64,000 nt of DNA from Chrysophaeum taylorii (GCA_029834535.1 JAQMWT010000420.1:54463-118462), one strand, 5' to 3'. Counted from the stretch's first letter, positions 10,654-21,896 are shown. Made by a program: numbers and translations. Notes: generated from the letters alone by a model not told the origin.

Positions 10654-11019
10654 CTTACCCTGATCGCCGACTGCGGTTGCGATGGAGGACGGTGCCTCAT
10701 GAATCCTGAGCCTTGCGAGGGCATCCGCCCTCCCGGCGTAGGTTGGCACCTATTCGCCTCCCGGGCGGGCCGGTTGGCAGCCGGAACGTTCGCAGTGGGA
10801 CGGGGTATGGCCGGGGGGCAAAGACGGAAGGTTATCGACGAGTTGGTTGTCAGTCACATCGCGGTCTCCTCGTCGCATGGCGACAAGCTTGATGGTCACT
10901 CTCCGCCGACCGACCTTTCGGCGCTCCTCGTCTACAGGCCCGTGATTCCGGACTGGCACCTGTCGGTCCGGCCTGGCTCCCATGCTCGGGAGAGGTCTGA
11001 AGTTAGTTTAAGTTAGTTA
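10654..11019 (-). repeat. SINE-like repeat G2
   Basis: It matches G3-G5 along its length in reverse orientation, from TACCCTGATCGCC to the GTTAGTTTAAGTTAGTTAG tail. No clear target duplication is seen, though both flanks contain CTCCA. It interrupts element F. Its plus-strand frame (starting at 10699) encodes the same ~103-residue product as in the other copies. Confidence 0.8.
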
Positions 11020-11508
11020 GCTCCACAGGTTGGACACGCGCTCTGCTATCAGCATTCTACCGACTGTCACTGTCGCACATCGCATCCCCCACCCAGTTGT
11101 GATATGAATCAAGGGAAGTCAATTGCCATGCCTATCTCTTCCTTTATTCCCGCACACTCGCTGCTAGCCACAGTCTGGCACGACTCGTTCTTATCGGACA
11201 GTCTTCGCACTATGCCAATTTTCTCACATCACATTCACTCTTCGGACATCCCCCGTCCACAGATTCATCCTCTCTTGCAACATACGCTCCCTCCGCGTTG
11301 TATACTGTACAGTTCTCGCATATCGATATTACCCTTCTGTCGAATGTCTCAACTTTCAGTCACTGCACAATTCACCAGGGATGCACCGCGCTCACTCGCG
11401 CTTGTACATCAAGGGAAGTTCGATTCTGGTGAAAACGACACCGGTCATGAAATATAACACGACCCTCCAGTCAACTGTCACGACTCAGGCCCACCTTGCC
11501 GAATAGAA
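11020..11508 (+). other. Residual F sequence, no gene recognised
   Basis: There is open frame in short patches (for example 11104-11457), but none gives a recognisable domain. It is probably the continuation of family-2 internal DNA. It ends at the conserved boundary ACAAGTGCAGGCC at 11509, which also starts the units at 43209 and 44244. Confidence 0.4.
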
Positions 11509-11528
11509 CACAAGTGCAGGCCAGTAAG

Positions 11529-11640
11529 CTCACCTATTCCCAATCTCCAACCCCAGTAAGTTCACCTGTTCCCGTTAAGTTTCAATAAGTTCACCTGGTC
11601 AGTAACTTCACCTAGTCCCAATCTCCAACCCCAGTAAGTC
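11529..11640. repeat. AGTAAGTTCACC minisatellite array
   Basis: Imperfect copies of AGTAAGTTCACCTGGTC alternate with TCCCAATCTCCAACCCC. The same array recurs at 13640-13770, 43220-43330, 43455-43565, 44255-44350 and 44500-44605. Confidence 0.75.
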
Positions 11641-11809
11641 CGGGCGCCGCCAGGGGCCCGGCGGCCGATAGACGTAGGGGTCGTTGGCGTTTCTGTAAGC
11701 GTCTTGGCGCTCCCTGAAGTGCGCCTGTGCGTAATGTCGTTGCCGGAGGTGGGCGGTGGCTGCACCGCTTTCGACATACGGGTGGCCTGCCAGAAGGAGA
11801 CGAGCACGC

Positions 11810-13364
11810 TCACCATGCACCGTGAGAAAGACGCCGGTAGAGGCGCGTTGTCTGAGCCGCCGTGGCTGCCGCGAGGGAAGGAGCACCCTCCTTGAGGCCG
11901 GTGTTGATGCCAATTCGACGGGCAACACGGTGGATGAGACCATGTAGATTGTCACTACCCTCCGCGAAATTACCAACTACAAACCCCAGCACGGGCCCGA
12001 ACTCCGCAAGGCGGTCCCGAAACGGATCCCGCGAGGCTGCCGGGTCGACCCCGCAGAATTTCCAGTCGGCGTACGCAGCGTGCGCGACGTATTCGCGTTG
12101 GATGTCGTTGGCCCGCTTGTCAACTGGGATCGGGGTGCCATCGCGGCGGCGATCGACGTTAGTGGTCGGATATCGCGACGGGCAGAATACGATCGTCTTG
12201 ACATCGCCGAGGCGGAGACCGCCCGGAGTAGGCGTTCCCGGTGGCTCCGCGATTGAAAAGTCAGGAACGAGCCTCGACGTGGACTCGGACGAACGGAAAG
12301 CACGCCGGGTGAGGGGTGGGACGCAATTCCAGAACAAGCCCAAGGGCTCGACCGTGTGCCGGACGCCCCCTTCGTGCACGAGGCCACTCAACACGTAAAG
12401 CACCGAGTCGTGCATGCAGGACCGAGCTCCGTTGCGGTTGACCAAGCGATTGTCCGTGAGCAAGACGTTGCCGTACGGGTCGAGAACCCGCTGGGTGTCG
12501 CCAAGAATGCCACGTCCGGACAGCGGTACGCAGGCCGGCGACGGCAGCCCGATGTAGTTGGCAGCGACGTCCGGGAAGTCGCTGTTCGAGAATGCCAGAG
12601 ATCGCGAGGGCCATGAAGCCACCCAGGCGGCGGAGAGCTTGTCGGTGCACAGGTAGGACGCCTTGCGGACGTCAAGCGCAGGGAGAGCACGAAGGCTCGC
12701 CTCAAGGCGCTCGGCGCGAAGAGCCTCGCGTTGTCTCGTCACGGCCCGCAGTACCTTCCCGTACGGGGCTCCGGCCGATGAATCAATGCCCGCGCATTGT
12801 ACTACCGGAGCCAATGGGCCCTCGTCAGGCCTCCCGGCGTCCGCCTGCAAACGGCCCCAAGCGAAACAGAAAGCGCGGGCCAGCACGGACGTTGGTTGGG
12901 ACGCTGCAAGGGTCGCGAAGCGCGAGCTCATGTTGGCCTCGTCGAAAGATTTACGCCCCAGCAAGGGCGCGAGCGGCTCCCAGAAACCGCGCACTGTGCC
13001 GCCCATGGCCGGAGAGCGGCTGAGCATGCGGGGGAGGACCGCACAGGCGGTCCCAGCGAAAGCCGCATCAGCGACATCGGCACGCGAGCGCAATCCAAGG
13101 CCACGCAACCGACTGGGTAAACGCAAGCGGCGTGTCGCAAACGGGGTCAGCAGCCACAATATCGCCGGTAGGGCCCAGCGCCGTGTAGTAGGAGTCAAGG
13201 GCCGCGGCGTCGAAACGGGTGAAGGCTGCATGCGAGTCGGCCGGGTAGGCATTCTGGGTAACGTGGTCAGCAAGAGAAGCAGCACAGTAGTACATGACAG
13301 CATCGGCGGCATGGCGCGAGTGTGACGTGAGTGCACGTTGAATAGTTTCAATCTTAGGGCACAT
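11810..13364 (-). pseudogene. Non-LTR retrotransposon C-terminus with restriction-like endonuclease
   Basis: Two minus frames joined by a frameshift near 13110-13140 form one product. The first (from 13364) carries the helical segment that follows reverse transcriptase in many non-LTR elements (MYYCAASLADHV, FDAAALDSYYTALG). The second begins with LPSRLRGLGLRSRADVADAA, the typical L-P-x-x-x-G-G-L-G-like post-RT motif, and ends in a PD-(D/E)xK nuclease: VPDFSI, then LGDVKTIVF, then a conserved region to residue ~490. In R2- and CRE-type elements this nuclease nicks the target. The reverse transcriptase itself is missing (5' truncation, usual for this class). Several shadow frames run antisense to it and are not real. 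Confidence 0.75.
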
Positions 13365-13639
13365 TTTGCCCGGACGGTCAGGCTAACGCCTGGCCGCCCT
13401 TACTTACACCTTACACCCCGTACACCCTCCCACCCCACTCTCATTTCAGCTCGACGCTCTCACCCCCGCCAATATAAGCTGCTTTGATCAGCGCACGTTC
13501 GCTAACCTTAGAGTTTACTCCCGAACCCCACTAAGTTCGGCGTAAACCCACACCCACTCACCCCACTCTCCTTTGAGCTCGTCGCTCTCGCCCCCGCCAA
13601 TCTAAGCTGCGTTGATCCGCCGCTAACCTTTGAGTTTAC

Positions 13640-13770
13640 TCTAAAACCCCCAGTAAGTTCACCTTGCCCCAGTAAGTCCACCTGGTCACTAAGTTCACCT
13701 AGTCCCAATCTCTAACTCCCGTAAGTTCACCTGGTCCAAGTGAGTTCACCTGGTCCCAGTAAGTTCACCT
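13640..13770. repeat. AGTAAGTTCACC minisatellite array
   Basis: Four to six imperfect units, same family as 11529-11640. It marks the far side of the Helitron-type sequence interrupted by the non-LTR insertion. Confidence 0.7.
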
Positions 13771-13834
13771 ACAGTGCGCGTGTAGACGCCGGGAGGGTGC
13801 TTATCGGCATTGCGCAGCACGTGTGAGGTAGGGT

Positions 13835-14087
13835 TAGAGAACAGTAATTTCAACTGTGTTACCCTTCAGCAGAGCGAGAGCAGTGGTAGTCTGCCCTCGT
13901 ATCTGTCTCCTACAACGAGGACAGCCGGTGTGAATAACACAGCGTTTTCTTAAATCGAAAGGTGCTAAAAGGTAAGAGAGCCGGTGTGAATAACACAGCG
14001 TTTTCTTAAATCGAATGGTGCTAAAAGGTAAGAGAGCTAACCCTAGGATAGGGGGGTACTAACCCTAATTCGAATTTTCTATCTCTA
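13835..14087 (-). repeat. 3' LTR of element E
   Basis: On the minus strand it begins TAGAGATAGAAAATTCGAATTA and ends TTCTCTA, matching the 5' LTR and the LTR of F. It is 253 bp long against ~185 bp for the 5' LTR. The difference includes an internal 56-bp tandem duplication. Confidence 0.7.
13924..14035. repeat. 56-bp tandem duplication inside the E 3' LTR
   Basis: Units 13924-13979 and 13980-14035 start GCCGGTGTGAATAACACAGC and differ at a single base (AAAGG versus AATGG). The duplication is very recent relative to the LTR divergence. Confidence 0.9.
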
Positions 14088-14098
14088 CGCCCTCCCAG
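14088..14098 (-). other. Polypurine tract of E
   Basis: The minus strand reads TGGGAGGGCG directly before the 3' LTR. It is the expected primer for plus-strand DNA synthesis. Confidence 0.5.
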
Positions 14099-14129
14099 AT
14101 TGAACTCGGTGAGCGAAATCTGGATAAAA

Positions 14130-15484
14130 CTAAGCAGGAAGCGACTTGCCATCGACAAGAACATAGAGAGTGTTCTGGACGGAGTCGTACGGTTGAGGGG
14201 TAGCAGAAAGAGCAACTTGATGAGATGGTGGTGAATAAGATGTAGAGTGAACACCGTAGGCGTTTTCGAACTTGTGGAATAAATTGCGGGGAAGAGGCTT
14301 TGAAAAGTGATCGGTTACCTGGTAGTGAGTCGGACACCAGAATGGACGAATGACCGAGTTGGCCTGGGAGTCACGAATGCGAAATTCTCGTAAATTGATA
14401 TGACGAGAAGGAGCACTGACTCTAGGGTGATTAGCGACATGTAATGCGCTAGCGTTATCAATAAGCAGGGGAATAGCGTGAGCTTGATCACGTGAAACAG
14501 ATAAGGGTGAGAGGAGAAGATCTTGAGGAGCCATTGACATTCATCCGCGGCTGCGCTAGCGGCGATGAGTTCGGCTTCCATGGTGCTTTTGGCAGTAAGA
14601 GTTTGGCGTTTGCTAGACCAGAATACGAGACTGCCAAATACGAAAATACATGCAGAATAAGATCTTAAGCGAGGATCAGAACGGTCAGCGAAACTGGCAT
14701 CAGTAAAACAAATAATGGGCGAACGAAGGTGATCCAATTCTGGGTAGTTTCCGATCAGATACTGAAGAATGGGCGTAACATAGGGGCTGTCGGATGAATA
14801 GTCGAGAGAATCATTCGGAGCACCCTTCAAATAACGAAGTAAAACATACAAGTGTAGAAGACAGGTCTGCTCAGGATTGTGCATACCATTGCAGCATTTG
14901 TTGCACAGAGTGGTGATATCTGGGCGACATGTGACAGGCAAGTAAATACTAGTGCCACAGTAGTGAGGAAAATGCCTGCGTAATATTTCTAAAGTGGGAG
15001 CCAAGTCGGAGAGAAGCTTAGCAGAAGGTTTTTGAGTGAGAATGTCCGAGTAGGGGACGTCAGTGGTATGGAGGTTGAGTTTATGCTCGGCGAGCATCTT
15101 GTTTATCTTCGCGGCTACATTCATAGTGAGGTGACCAGCGGTGACGTTGTAGTGTACATCGATACCAAGGAAGGATCGATGTTATCATGCCATGTACCTT
15201 TGCCATATTCCTTCACCAGAGCGGTGCGAAGAGACGTGATTTTGGCAGCATTGGACCAGTGATCAATAGGTCATCGACAGAGGTGGATAGAAGAACCCAT
15301 CTGTTGATATATCGATCCCGACTGATATAGAGGCAAGTATCGACTTGTGAGCGTTCGAACTCATGTTGTCGAAGAAACGAGTCGAGCTTAATGTTCCACA
15401 ACAAAGCTGACTGTTTGAGACCATAGAGAGCCTTTACGAGCCGGAGAGCTAACTTGGACTCTGGGTGGTTTTTCTGTATCTGCT
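14130..15484 (-). pseudogene. E: reverse transcriptase C-terminus and RNase H
   Basis: The segment 15484-15213 continues the RT of 34888-35740: ALRLVKALYGLKQSALLWN, then STSVDDLLITG, the catalytic Y-V-D-D loop with Ser for Tyr. The frame 15124-14315 carries the RT thumb/connection (RPDITTLCNKCCNGM, LLRYLKG) and RNase H (ICFTDASFAD, SSKRQTLTAKSTMEAELIAA). A further frame (14540-14130) carries the last catalytic Asp and the copia C-terminal signature (LIDNASALHVANHP, HINLREFRIRD, TDHFSKPLP). These are connected by frameshifts near 15210 and 14530. The enzymes would copy the element RNA to DNA and degrade the RNA strand. This copy is broken by three frames and the 19.4-kb insertion. Confidence 0.85.
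15480..15484. repeat. Target-site duplication CTGCT of the nested family-1 insertion
   Basis: CTGCT lies just outside the LTR at 15485 and again at 34883-34887 just outside the LTR ending at 34882. Five bp is the usual copia length. The RT of E resumes directly on each side. Confidence 0.9.
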
Positions 15485-15798
15485 TGCAGAGCATTTAGCC
15501 AGCAGTGGTAAGTCACCTGGGAAACCATCCCGTCTCATCATGAACGTCTGAAAGTATTTGATTCGGGGAATGAAGGGTATGTTCCCTATATCCTCATAAC
15601 ACGACAGGCGGCATCTAGAACTACACGAGAAATGTAAAGTGTATAGTGCTACATACCTCGGGACGCGCTAGACCATGATGATGAGCTTAAGCACAAATCA
15701 GAGGACCATTTGACTGTGTAGCAAGGAAGAATAAGGGTAAGGAAGAGATCACGCTCTCAACGGACGGATAAGGGTAAGAGGCAGCAGATTTCTCTGCA
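15485..15798 (-). repeat. 3' LTR of D
   Basis: It is 314 bp. The minus strand starts TGCAGAGAAATCTGC and ends AATGCTCTGCA (TGCAGAG/CTCTGCA inverted ends, TG...CA). It is preceded by the polypurine tract CTCGAGGGGG (15799-15808). Confidence 0.9.
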
Positions 15799-15939
15799 CC
15801 CCCTCGAGATGTCTTAAGCGCAAGGTACGACTATAGAACATCACTTGAGAAAGATGATGATGAAGGAAAGAAAAAAAGGAGAATACAGTCTTGATGGTCG
15901 CAGAGGTCACATACGAAGCATCAAGAGTATAGAAGGGTC

Positions 15940-17842
15940 TTAGGACTTGGTGGAGCTGAGAGTCGATTTGACCATTTTGAAGAGAACATTAAGAAAGACA
16001 GATACAACAGACAGTGTGTTAGGATTATCGGAGGAGAGGTGGTAGATGTCGTTAATTGTTGCCGGTTCGAGAGTGTTGGAATCATCGTCAGCTTCTACTG
16101 TAAGGTGGTGAACACCAATAGCCGAATGATGTGGTGCCAAGTGAAGGGTGAGTGCAAGTAGAGCATTCAGTATGGATGGCGAAAGATAATATAGTTGAAA
16201 GGTGTCCAGTTGGTTTTTCGAAAAAGTTGGACTTGGCGAACGAAGATAGAAGAGTCTTCAGATTCACATGAGAGCGGACGGAATGCTCTGAAGCATGAGA
16301 GCAACTTGCCACGTATATGAAGGAGGTTATCGTCCGGGGAGGAGTGGCTGGCAGCATGTTGGTCATGAGCGGTGAGTGTTAAGCGAGACAACAGCTCTGT
16401 GATCTTGTACAGTGTTATAAGTAACACGTGGGTGTTGGCTGTAGGAGGGAAGAGCCTCTCCAGGGAGGTGATTGAAGCAATGGCAGCCTCGGTAATATAG
16501 ATTCGAAGAGTTTCCTGGAGTTGGTCGACTTGTTGACACAAGACGTCGAAATCAGCAAGCGAAGCAGAAGACGTAGGTAACGATGGCGAAGACATCTCCA
16601 GAGTAGAGTCTGGCGTGGAGTGTAAGTAGTTTAACGACGTTTCGGTCGACGATTAAAAAAAAAAAGGCGCAGGAAGTCTTAATGTTCTGCCCGAGTATAA
16701 GAGGGGCCGAACCTTACTTCCCGGAGTGATGGCGGTTCTGTATCATCAGAGGATGATGCGTAGTCGTCAAGATGTTGTACACACGATCGAGCAACAGTAC
16801 TAATCAAATGCTGAATGGATGGCTTACATAGCCTGAGCTTTGCGACTCTGTGTTCGAACAAGAGTCACAAGTAACTACGATGCTCAAGGTGCATATGTGT
16901 TATAAGCCGAAGATCCAGTGCGAATGGCCATTGTATGTATGGTAGAATCTGTTGTGGCCAGGGCGGATACGGATAAGATCATGTTAAGAAGTGATGATGG
17001 GTGTTGTGCTAGCATGCTTGTTAAAAGAGTATATAATTCCCTTGGCAAATGATAGATGCGTATGAGGGTAGCGCGTATATGAACAGCTGAGCGCGCATCA
17101 CAAGGGAATTGGAAGGAAGTATCATTGCGAGCACATACGGTAGGTTGTAAAGGCACCTGATCAGTATTGTGACAAGCAAGGCAAATTCCTATAGTAGTAG
17201 CAGAGATGGGGATGTGGCCATTCTTCTTATGGTCGTCCGTGTCGAGGTGACTCCGCATTTCAGTGGGGAGTTCACGAGATGTTTGTGCCTTGGAACTGTA
17301 CGTGGTCGAGACTAGGAAAGTCGGTTGTCCACGATCATCGAGGCACTGCGTACAAAAAAGCCGACAAAATGAAACGTTCGCGTTTGGGGGCCTCTATAGC
17401 AGCCAATAGAAGCAATAGCAGGAGCAGCTTCCCAAGGTATGGTAATGGGTAAGCGCATGGATATGAATGTGGTCAGGTCCACAAACAATGAAAAGTCAGT
17501 AGACTCATAGGGCAGTGTGAGTTCCACTCGCATAAACGAAGAGAGAAATGGGGTGACAGGGACACGGAAGTTCTCAAGGAGAGAGATTCCTCGTTCGGAA
17601 GCAGCATAGTCAATACTGAGGCCGTCCTGGAACGTCAGCGACTGAGGTGAGATATGCACGGCTGGTGTCGGTGCAACCGCAGCAGCCTGTGTGGTAGCAG
17701 TAGTAGCAGTCGTGGTTCGTTGCTTTTGCGACAACCTGGGGGAAGGTTCGGCCGTGGAGAGCGAGAAAGGACTGTCCTTCAACCGACTAGGGAGATGCCG
17801 CGGCCACGGGAGTGCCGAAAAAAGGACGTAGGCGACACTCAC
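15940..17842 (-). pseudogene. D: degenerate third ORF
   Basis: Five short minus frames (17842-17312, 17258-16884, 16861-16679, 16595-16167, 16140-15940) align in order to the intact 660-residue ORF of B. Shared segments include LFVDLTTFISMRLPITIPWE, ICLACHNTDQ and LYKITELLSRLTLTA. Multiple frameshifts and small deletions separate them, and an A-rich run near 16660 lies in a deleted stretch. The pairing with B shows that the third ORF belongs to the family and is not a chance insertion in B. Confidence 0.8.
16627..16647 (-). repeat. SLNY motif (D, third ORF)
   Basis: A perfect copy of the motif core; the frame gives T-E-T-S-L-N-Y within the broken third ORF. Confidence 0.85.
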
Positions 17843-17891
17843 ACGCGCACAAAAATTTGTGGCAAAAGAAGGTAGGGCCAGGGCTAGTGGC

Positions 17892-17912
17892 TAGTTTAAC
17901 GACGTTGCGGTC
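17892..17912 (-). repeat. SLNY motif (D, after RNase H)
   Basis: The motif lies past the RNase H stop codon in the same frame and reads V-T-A-T-S-L-N followed by TAG in place of Tyr, exactly as in B at 25247. Confidence 0.8.
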
Positions 17913-17996
17913 ACTAGAGTTAGGCATCTTCAATCCTGTAAAGGCTTGTCATCAGAGGCATGATGCATACCGAGTAGAGAACGAAAAGTGGAGAAC

Positions 17997-19715
17997 TCAG
18001 CAGCAAGTGGCTTTGTAAAAACCATCAGCTACGTTTAGCTTGCCGGGAACATGATGGACTCGAATTTCCAGTAGCGAGATGTACTCACGGATCTTAAACC
18101 ATCTGGTCGACAGTGCCTTGGATCGAGAAGACCCATCTGGGTTATTAGAGGTGTGAACGGCGGCGACATTGTCAGACAAGAGAGGTAGGCTTCTAATGAA
18201 GCGCATATCTTCAGCAATTGGGTTGTCATTGTCATCGAAATCAACGGGATCAGCGGTGTTCTCACCACCATTAACATTGTTGACGTAGAAGGTGGGGTTG
18301 ACGACAAAGGAGAGTTCCAACAGCAGCTTGCGTAGCCAAACCGCTTCATCAGCACAAATACTGAGGGCTATCAACTCAGCTTCGTGAGTTGAGCAGGAGA
18401 CAATCGGTTGAAGCTCGCTTTTCAAACCAGTAAGCCAATTGAAAAGATAGAGGACAAACCCGGTGGAAGATTTCCTATCTTCCGGTGCGAAGGAAGGGGC
18501 GTTGTCAGCGTCAACCATGGCGACTAAGGGATCGAACTGTCCAGTGGATACATCCTGCGGTTGGTAGTCGTCGACCACAGTGGAGAGATCAATTCGATTA
18601 GCGGAGACAGTGTGAAGGTGAGCTTCAATAGCATTACCTTTAGGATGGAACCAGAGGCGAAGTGAGCGGTTTTCCGGCTTCTTGAGGTAGCGAAGCAAAT
18701 GCTCTAGCATTTGGACGTGAACATACGTAGGTGCATGCATATCGCGCGAACATCTACCCAAGGCTTGCGAGAAGTCAGGTCTGCAGGCCACTTGCATGAA
18801 CACCAGCTCGCCAAGGAGGGTGGCAAAGTGCGAATTGATGTACAACTCTGTTTCAGAGCTGGGAGTGTCATCTTTGTACTTGAAGGACGATGATATAGGA
18901 TATTTAAGCGGGGTCAGTTGCTGCAAGACAGGGTGATCGGCGAAGAGTTCATCCAGCTTGGCTTGCACATCCAGAGAAATGGATCCATCAGATGTACGAC
19001 ACACACGCATACCTAGGAGGGTATGGACAGGTTCAAAGTGCTATACAGCACACCGTCTGTGAAGGGCATCCTGCAACTCAGTACGAAGAGTGTCATCATT
19101 GGACACAATAACAATGTCGTCTACAGACAGACTGCATACGACGAACTTAGCATGTGCGGATACTCAAACATATAGGCAAGAGTCCGAATGCAGGCGTTTG
19201 TAGCCAAGGCTACGGAAGGAGCCGTCTATCTCTTTGTTCCAAAGAGATGGTGATTGCCGAAGTCCATAAAGTGACTTCAGCAGTTTCGGTAGGCGTCGAT
19301 CCTTGTACTTAGCGTCATCGGGGTCGATAAGCTTGATGCCGTCTGGTAACTGAACATAGACGTTGGCATCAATGTCAGACTGAACGAAGGCGTTCGGGAC
19401 GTCTGCATGGTAGACAGGCAATGGCTTGTATGCTGCAATAGCCAGTAGTACCCGGATTGCGGTCGTTGTGGCCATTGGGCTGAAGGTGCCAAAGAAATCG
19501 GCGCAAAGAGATGCTATGAAGCCACGTAGCACGAGGCGAGCCTTGTGCTTAACGTATTGGCCTGCAGAGTCAGTTTTAATCTTCAGCACCATCCTGCTGT
19601 CAATAGGGCGAGAGACACCGTCGGGTAAGGCAAGTTTGAAGCAGCCAAAGCGGATAATGTCGTGGAGTTCCTTGGCGATGGCCTTGAGGTAGGCGTGCCT
19701 GTTTCCCGGCGACAT
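17997..19715 (-). pseudogene. D: reverse transcriptase and RNase H
   Basis: The frame 19715-19164 carries the RT fingers and palm (MVLKIKTDSAGQYVKHKARL, FFGTFSPMATTTAIRVLLA, VYHADVPNAFVQSDI, LLKSLYGLRQSPSLWNKEI). The catalytic segment near 19100-19140 reads CSLSVDDIVIV in another frame. The frame 19010-17997 carries the rest of RT and RNase H (VACRPDFSQALGRCSRDMH, AMVDADNAPS, VSCSTHEAELIAL, LLSDNVAAVHTS, STRWFKIREYI, VADGF). A frameshift near 18030 removes the normal end. The sequence is close to B but with independent disabling changes. It lacks the 1-bp change that breaks the B frame just after S-V-D-D. Confidence 0.85.
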
Positions 19716-19806
19716 ACCGTGGAGGCACTTGAGTTTATATTCGTCAATGGGAACGTCCGCTTCTTGGACCTTATATTCGTCAGGACCAACAGTGGCTGGT
19801 GAATGA

Positions 19807-19827
19807 TAGTTTAGCGACGTTGCGGTC
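19807..19827 (-). repeat. SLNY motif (D, integrase/RT junction)
   Basis: Variant TAGTTTAGCGACGTTGCGG: T-A-T-S-L-N-Y, with one base change shared by B at 27154. Confidence 0.8.
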
Positions 19828-21870
19828 GAGGCAGTGTGCGCAACTTCGGGATACGCGGGAACAGCGTCCGTAGGAGGAGTAGGAGAAGCAGATTCCAGTT
19901 GAATATGGATAGTAGGGTAGTAGGCATGTAAGACCTGGGTGATAAACTCGGTAGAGACCAGAAGGTATTCCCCAAGTCAGCCAGAGATGCAGAATTAGCG
20001 GCAAACTCGGAGGAGTTGTGATCAATAAGGCTGGTCGGCGCCAGGTACGTAAGTGCATATTGGAAGGAAGAAGTGCCAAAGGCAGCAGCGTGTTCAGTGA
20101 ACGCAGCTAAAAGGGGCTAAGGAATGGGGCACGCAAGTGAACCATCAGCAGTTAGAAAGGTTGCAGCTGGGATGCTGGATGCGCACTTGGCGTGGGCGAA
20201 GTAACCATCGACGTGCGGGTAGCGGGCAAGTAAGTCAGTGCGCAACGGGAGAAGAAGACGAGCTAACAACGCATGTTCCCCCTCTGAGCAGATAGCAGAC
20301 CAGAGGATACCACCATTGATATGAAGGGCGGAGAGGGCGGGAGACTTTGCAGAGACTTGAACGTAAGAAAGTGGTGGCGAAGATCCCAGCGGAAATCGGC
20401 GAGTTTGCCACCCGCGGCTTTGTAAGCACCAATAGTAGACGCCTGCAGCCGGGCTTTGATATTTTTCATGGAGGTTGCCTTGCGGGTGTTATGTTGTTTG
20501 GAACCTGGGACAAAGGATGAGGTCATCTTGTGCAAAAAGGTATTTGTAAGAAGGAAGCAAGGGCGGCGGTGACATAGAGCCAGAATCGTCGGCGAGAGCG
20601 TCAGAAGAGGGAGAAGAGGGAGAAGGGGCAGGAGCAGGGAACGAAGAAGGAGCTGAAGGAGGTGGAGAGTGCCCCCTCTGAGGATGAGGAGTCCGTTTCC
20701 CCCTCTGAATGACATGGTCTTGGATAGCGGCGTGGGGGGTGAGCGAGAAAGGCGCGGGAGGAGCGTGAGGCGGCGGAGCAAGTTCAGGATCAGGAGTAGG
20801 ATGCTCGAGCATGTAGAGGAATTGCAGCTTGGACGAAACACGAATTTGTCCGTTTTCAGGGTCGAGGACGACGTCAGCGACATGGTCGACGCGTGGGGAG
20901 ACGAGCGGGTTTTGCGCGTTGGCGCAACAGAGATATAAGTATTTGCGGCGGCACGGTTCCCACTTGTGGTGTTCGTGGGGCTCCAATAGAAGGTAGCATT
21001 CAGCGCCGAAGATCTTGAGCATGTCATGTTGGGGAGTGTTGAGTTGGTTGTAGAGTAGCTGTTGCGGAATCAGGATAGCATGGTGAATGCGCTCGAGCGT
21101 GGCGTTCGGGAGAAGGTTGTAGCTTTGGACGGTGTGTATCACCGCCCAGGGAAACATGATGGCTGGTTCCACGATCTTGGAGCCACGATAGTGAGCATCA
21201 AGGGAGAGCGAAGGCGAGTTGAGGAGGCTGAGGCGATGAAACCGATGGCGGACTCAACTTCAAAGTTAAAGTAGTGCATGTACGGCGGGAAAGCGATGAG
21301 CTGAATGCCCTTATCGACGCGGTACGGGGAGGTAATGTGCTGGCTAAAGTAGGGCTTGAAGGCATCGGAGTAGAGGGTGCGCATGTGCACGTTGAGTTGT
21401 GTACGACAAAAGTCATACACAAAATCCAGAGCTTGAGTGAACTCCGTGGCGTTGGTGCGCGCAAAGTACAACAAGAGAAATTCCGAAATGAGTTCCTGGA
21501 AGACGATGATGTGTGTGAAGCCTCCCCATTCGGATGGGATGGTTACATAGCCGCCGTCGCACGCCCAGACTTCGCCGGCTCTGTGAGTTTGCTTAAAAGA
21601 GGGCTTGGTGGCATTGAAGTGCTTGTGCGGGTGGCGCTTGTTGGAAGCGATTGGCACGTTCTTTGGCGTTGAGATATTCGGTAGATCCATGTGCGAGGGA
21701 CTTGCGAGGAATGGGATGAGCGGGAATATGACGTTTGCGCCCAACATCGAACTCGAGTTCGGTGTCCAAGGCAGGGGAAGGCTGTGCGTCGTTATCCTGG
21801 TGCGCAGCTGGGTCACTTGGAGGTGCATCCTCATCATCACGAGTAGCGAGGGTGTCTTCGTATGACGAAG
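19828..21870 (-). pseudogene. D: integrase and integrase-RT linker
   Basis: Minus frames 21840-21139 and 21172-20489 carry the DDE integrase core (EVWACDGGYVTIPSEWGGFT; TLYSDAFKPYFSQH; FNFEVESAIGFI) and its C-terminal part (FGAECYLLLEPHEHHKWEP). The zinc-binding region upstream is damaged: the stretch holding C-x2-C and VLARPGFS in B is deleted around 21645. The Pro-rich linker to RT is broken at 20480-20490, 20250 and 19970. Catalysis would join element DNA to the host chromosome. This copy cannot make the protein in one piece. Confidence 0.8.
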
Positions 21871-21875
21871 GTATA

Positions 21876-21896
21876 TAGTTTAACGACATTTCGGTC
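21876..21896 (-). repeat. SLNY motif (D, MTase region/integrase junction)
   Basis: Variant with GACATTTCGG: L-T-E-M-S-L-N-Y, the same as in B (29318) and C (62853). Confidence 0.85.

Larger units (their letters stand above)
3257..11508 (+). mobile_element. Family-2 copia retrotransposon F (5' part) with nested insertions
   Basis: It starts at its LTR (3257), carries a long gag-like ORF homologous to the gag region of E (minus, 39667-42540), and continues through patches of open reading frame to about 11490. It is interrupted by a SINE-like repeat (6474-6867), a complete hAT element (7575-10454) and another SINE-like repeat (about 10654-11019). No integrase, reverse transcriptase or 3' LTR is seen. 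At 11509 it abuts the shared left boundary of the Helitron-type units, so it is 3'-truncated. Confidence 0.7.
11509..13834 (-). mobile_element. Helitron-type 3' region, split by a non-LTR insertion
   Basis: Segments 11509-11640 and about 13430-13834 match the non-coding part of the units at 43207 and 44242: arrays of a ~19-bp motif AGTAAGTTCACCTGGTC, the CACTCACCCCACTCTCC segment, and the stretch GTGTAGACGCCGGGAGG that begins the helicase coding region. Between them sits about 1.8 kb of non-LTR retrotransposon. The right end at 13834 is cut by the 3' LTR of element E inside what would be the helicase C-terminus. Confidence 0.65.

Noticed and set aside
12663-13325. Long plus-strand open frames opposite the non-LTR endonuclease region
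   Set aside because: They are antisense shadows of a G+C-rich coding region; the minus frames contain the recognisable motifs.
20669-21672. Plus-strand frames opposite the integrases of D and B (also 27988-28989)
   Set aside because: They repeat in both copies only because the integrase is conserved on the other strand; no domain is seen.
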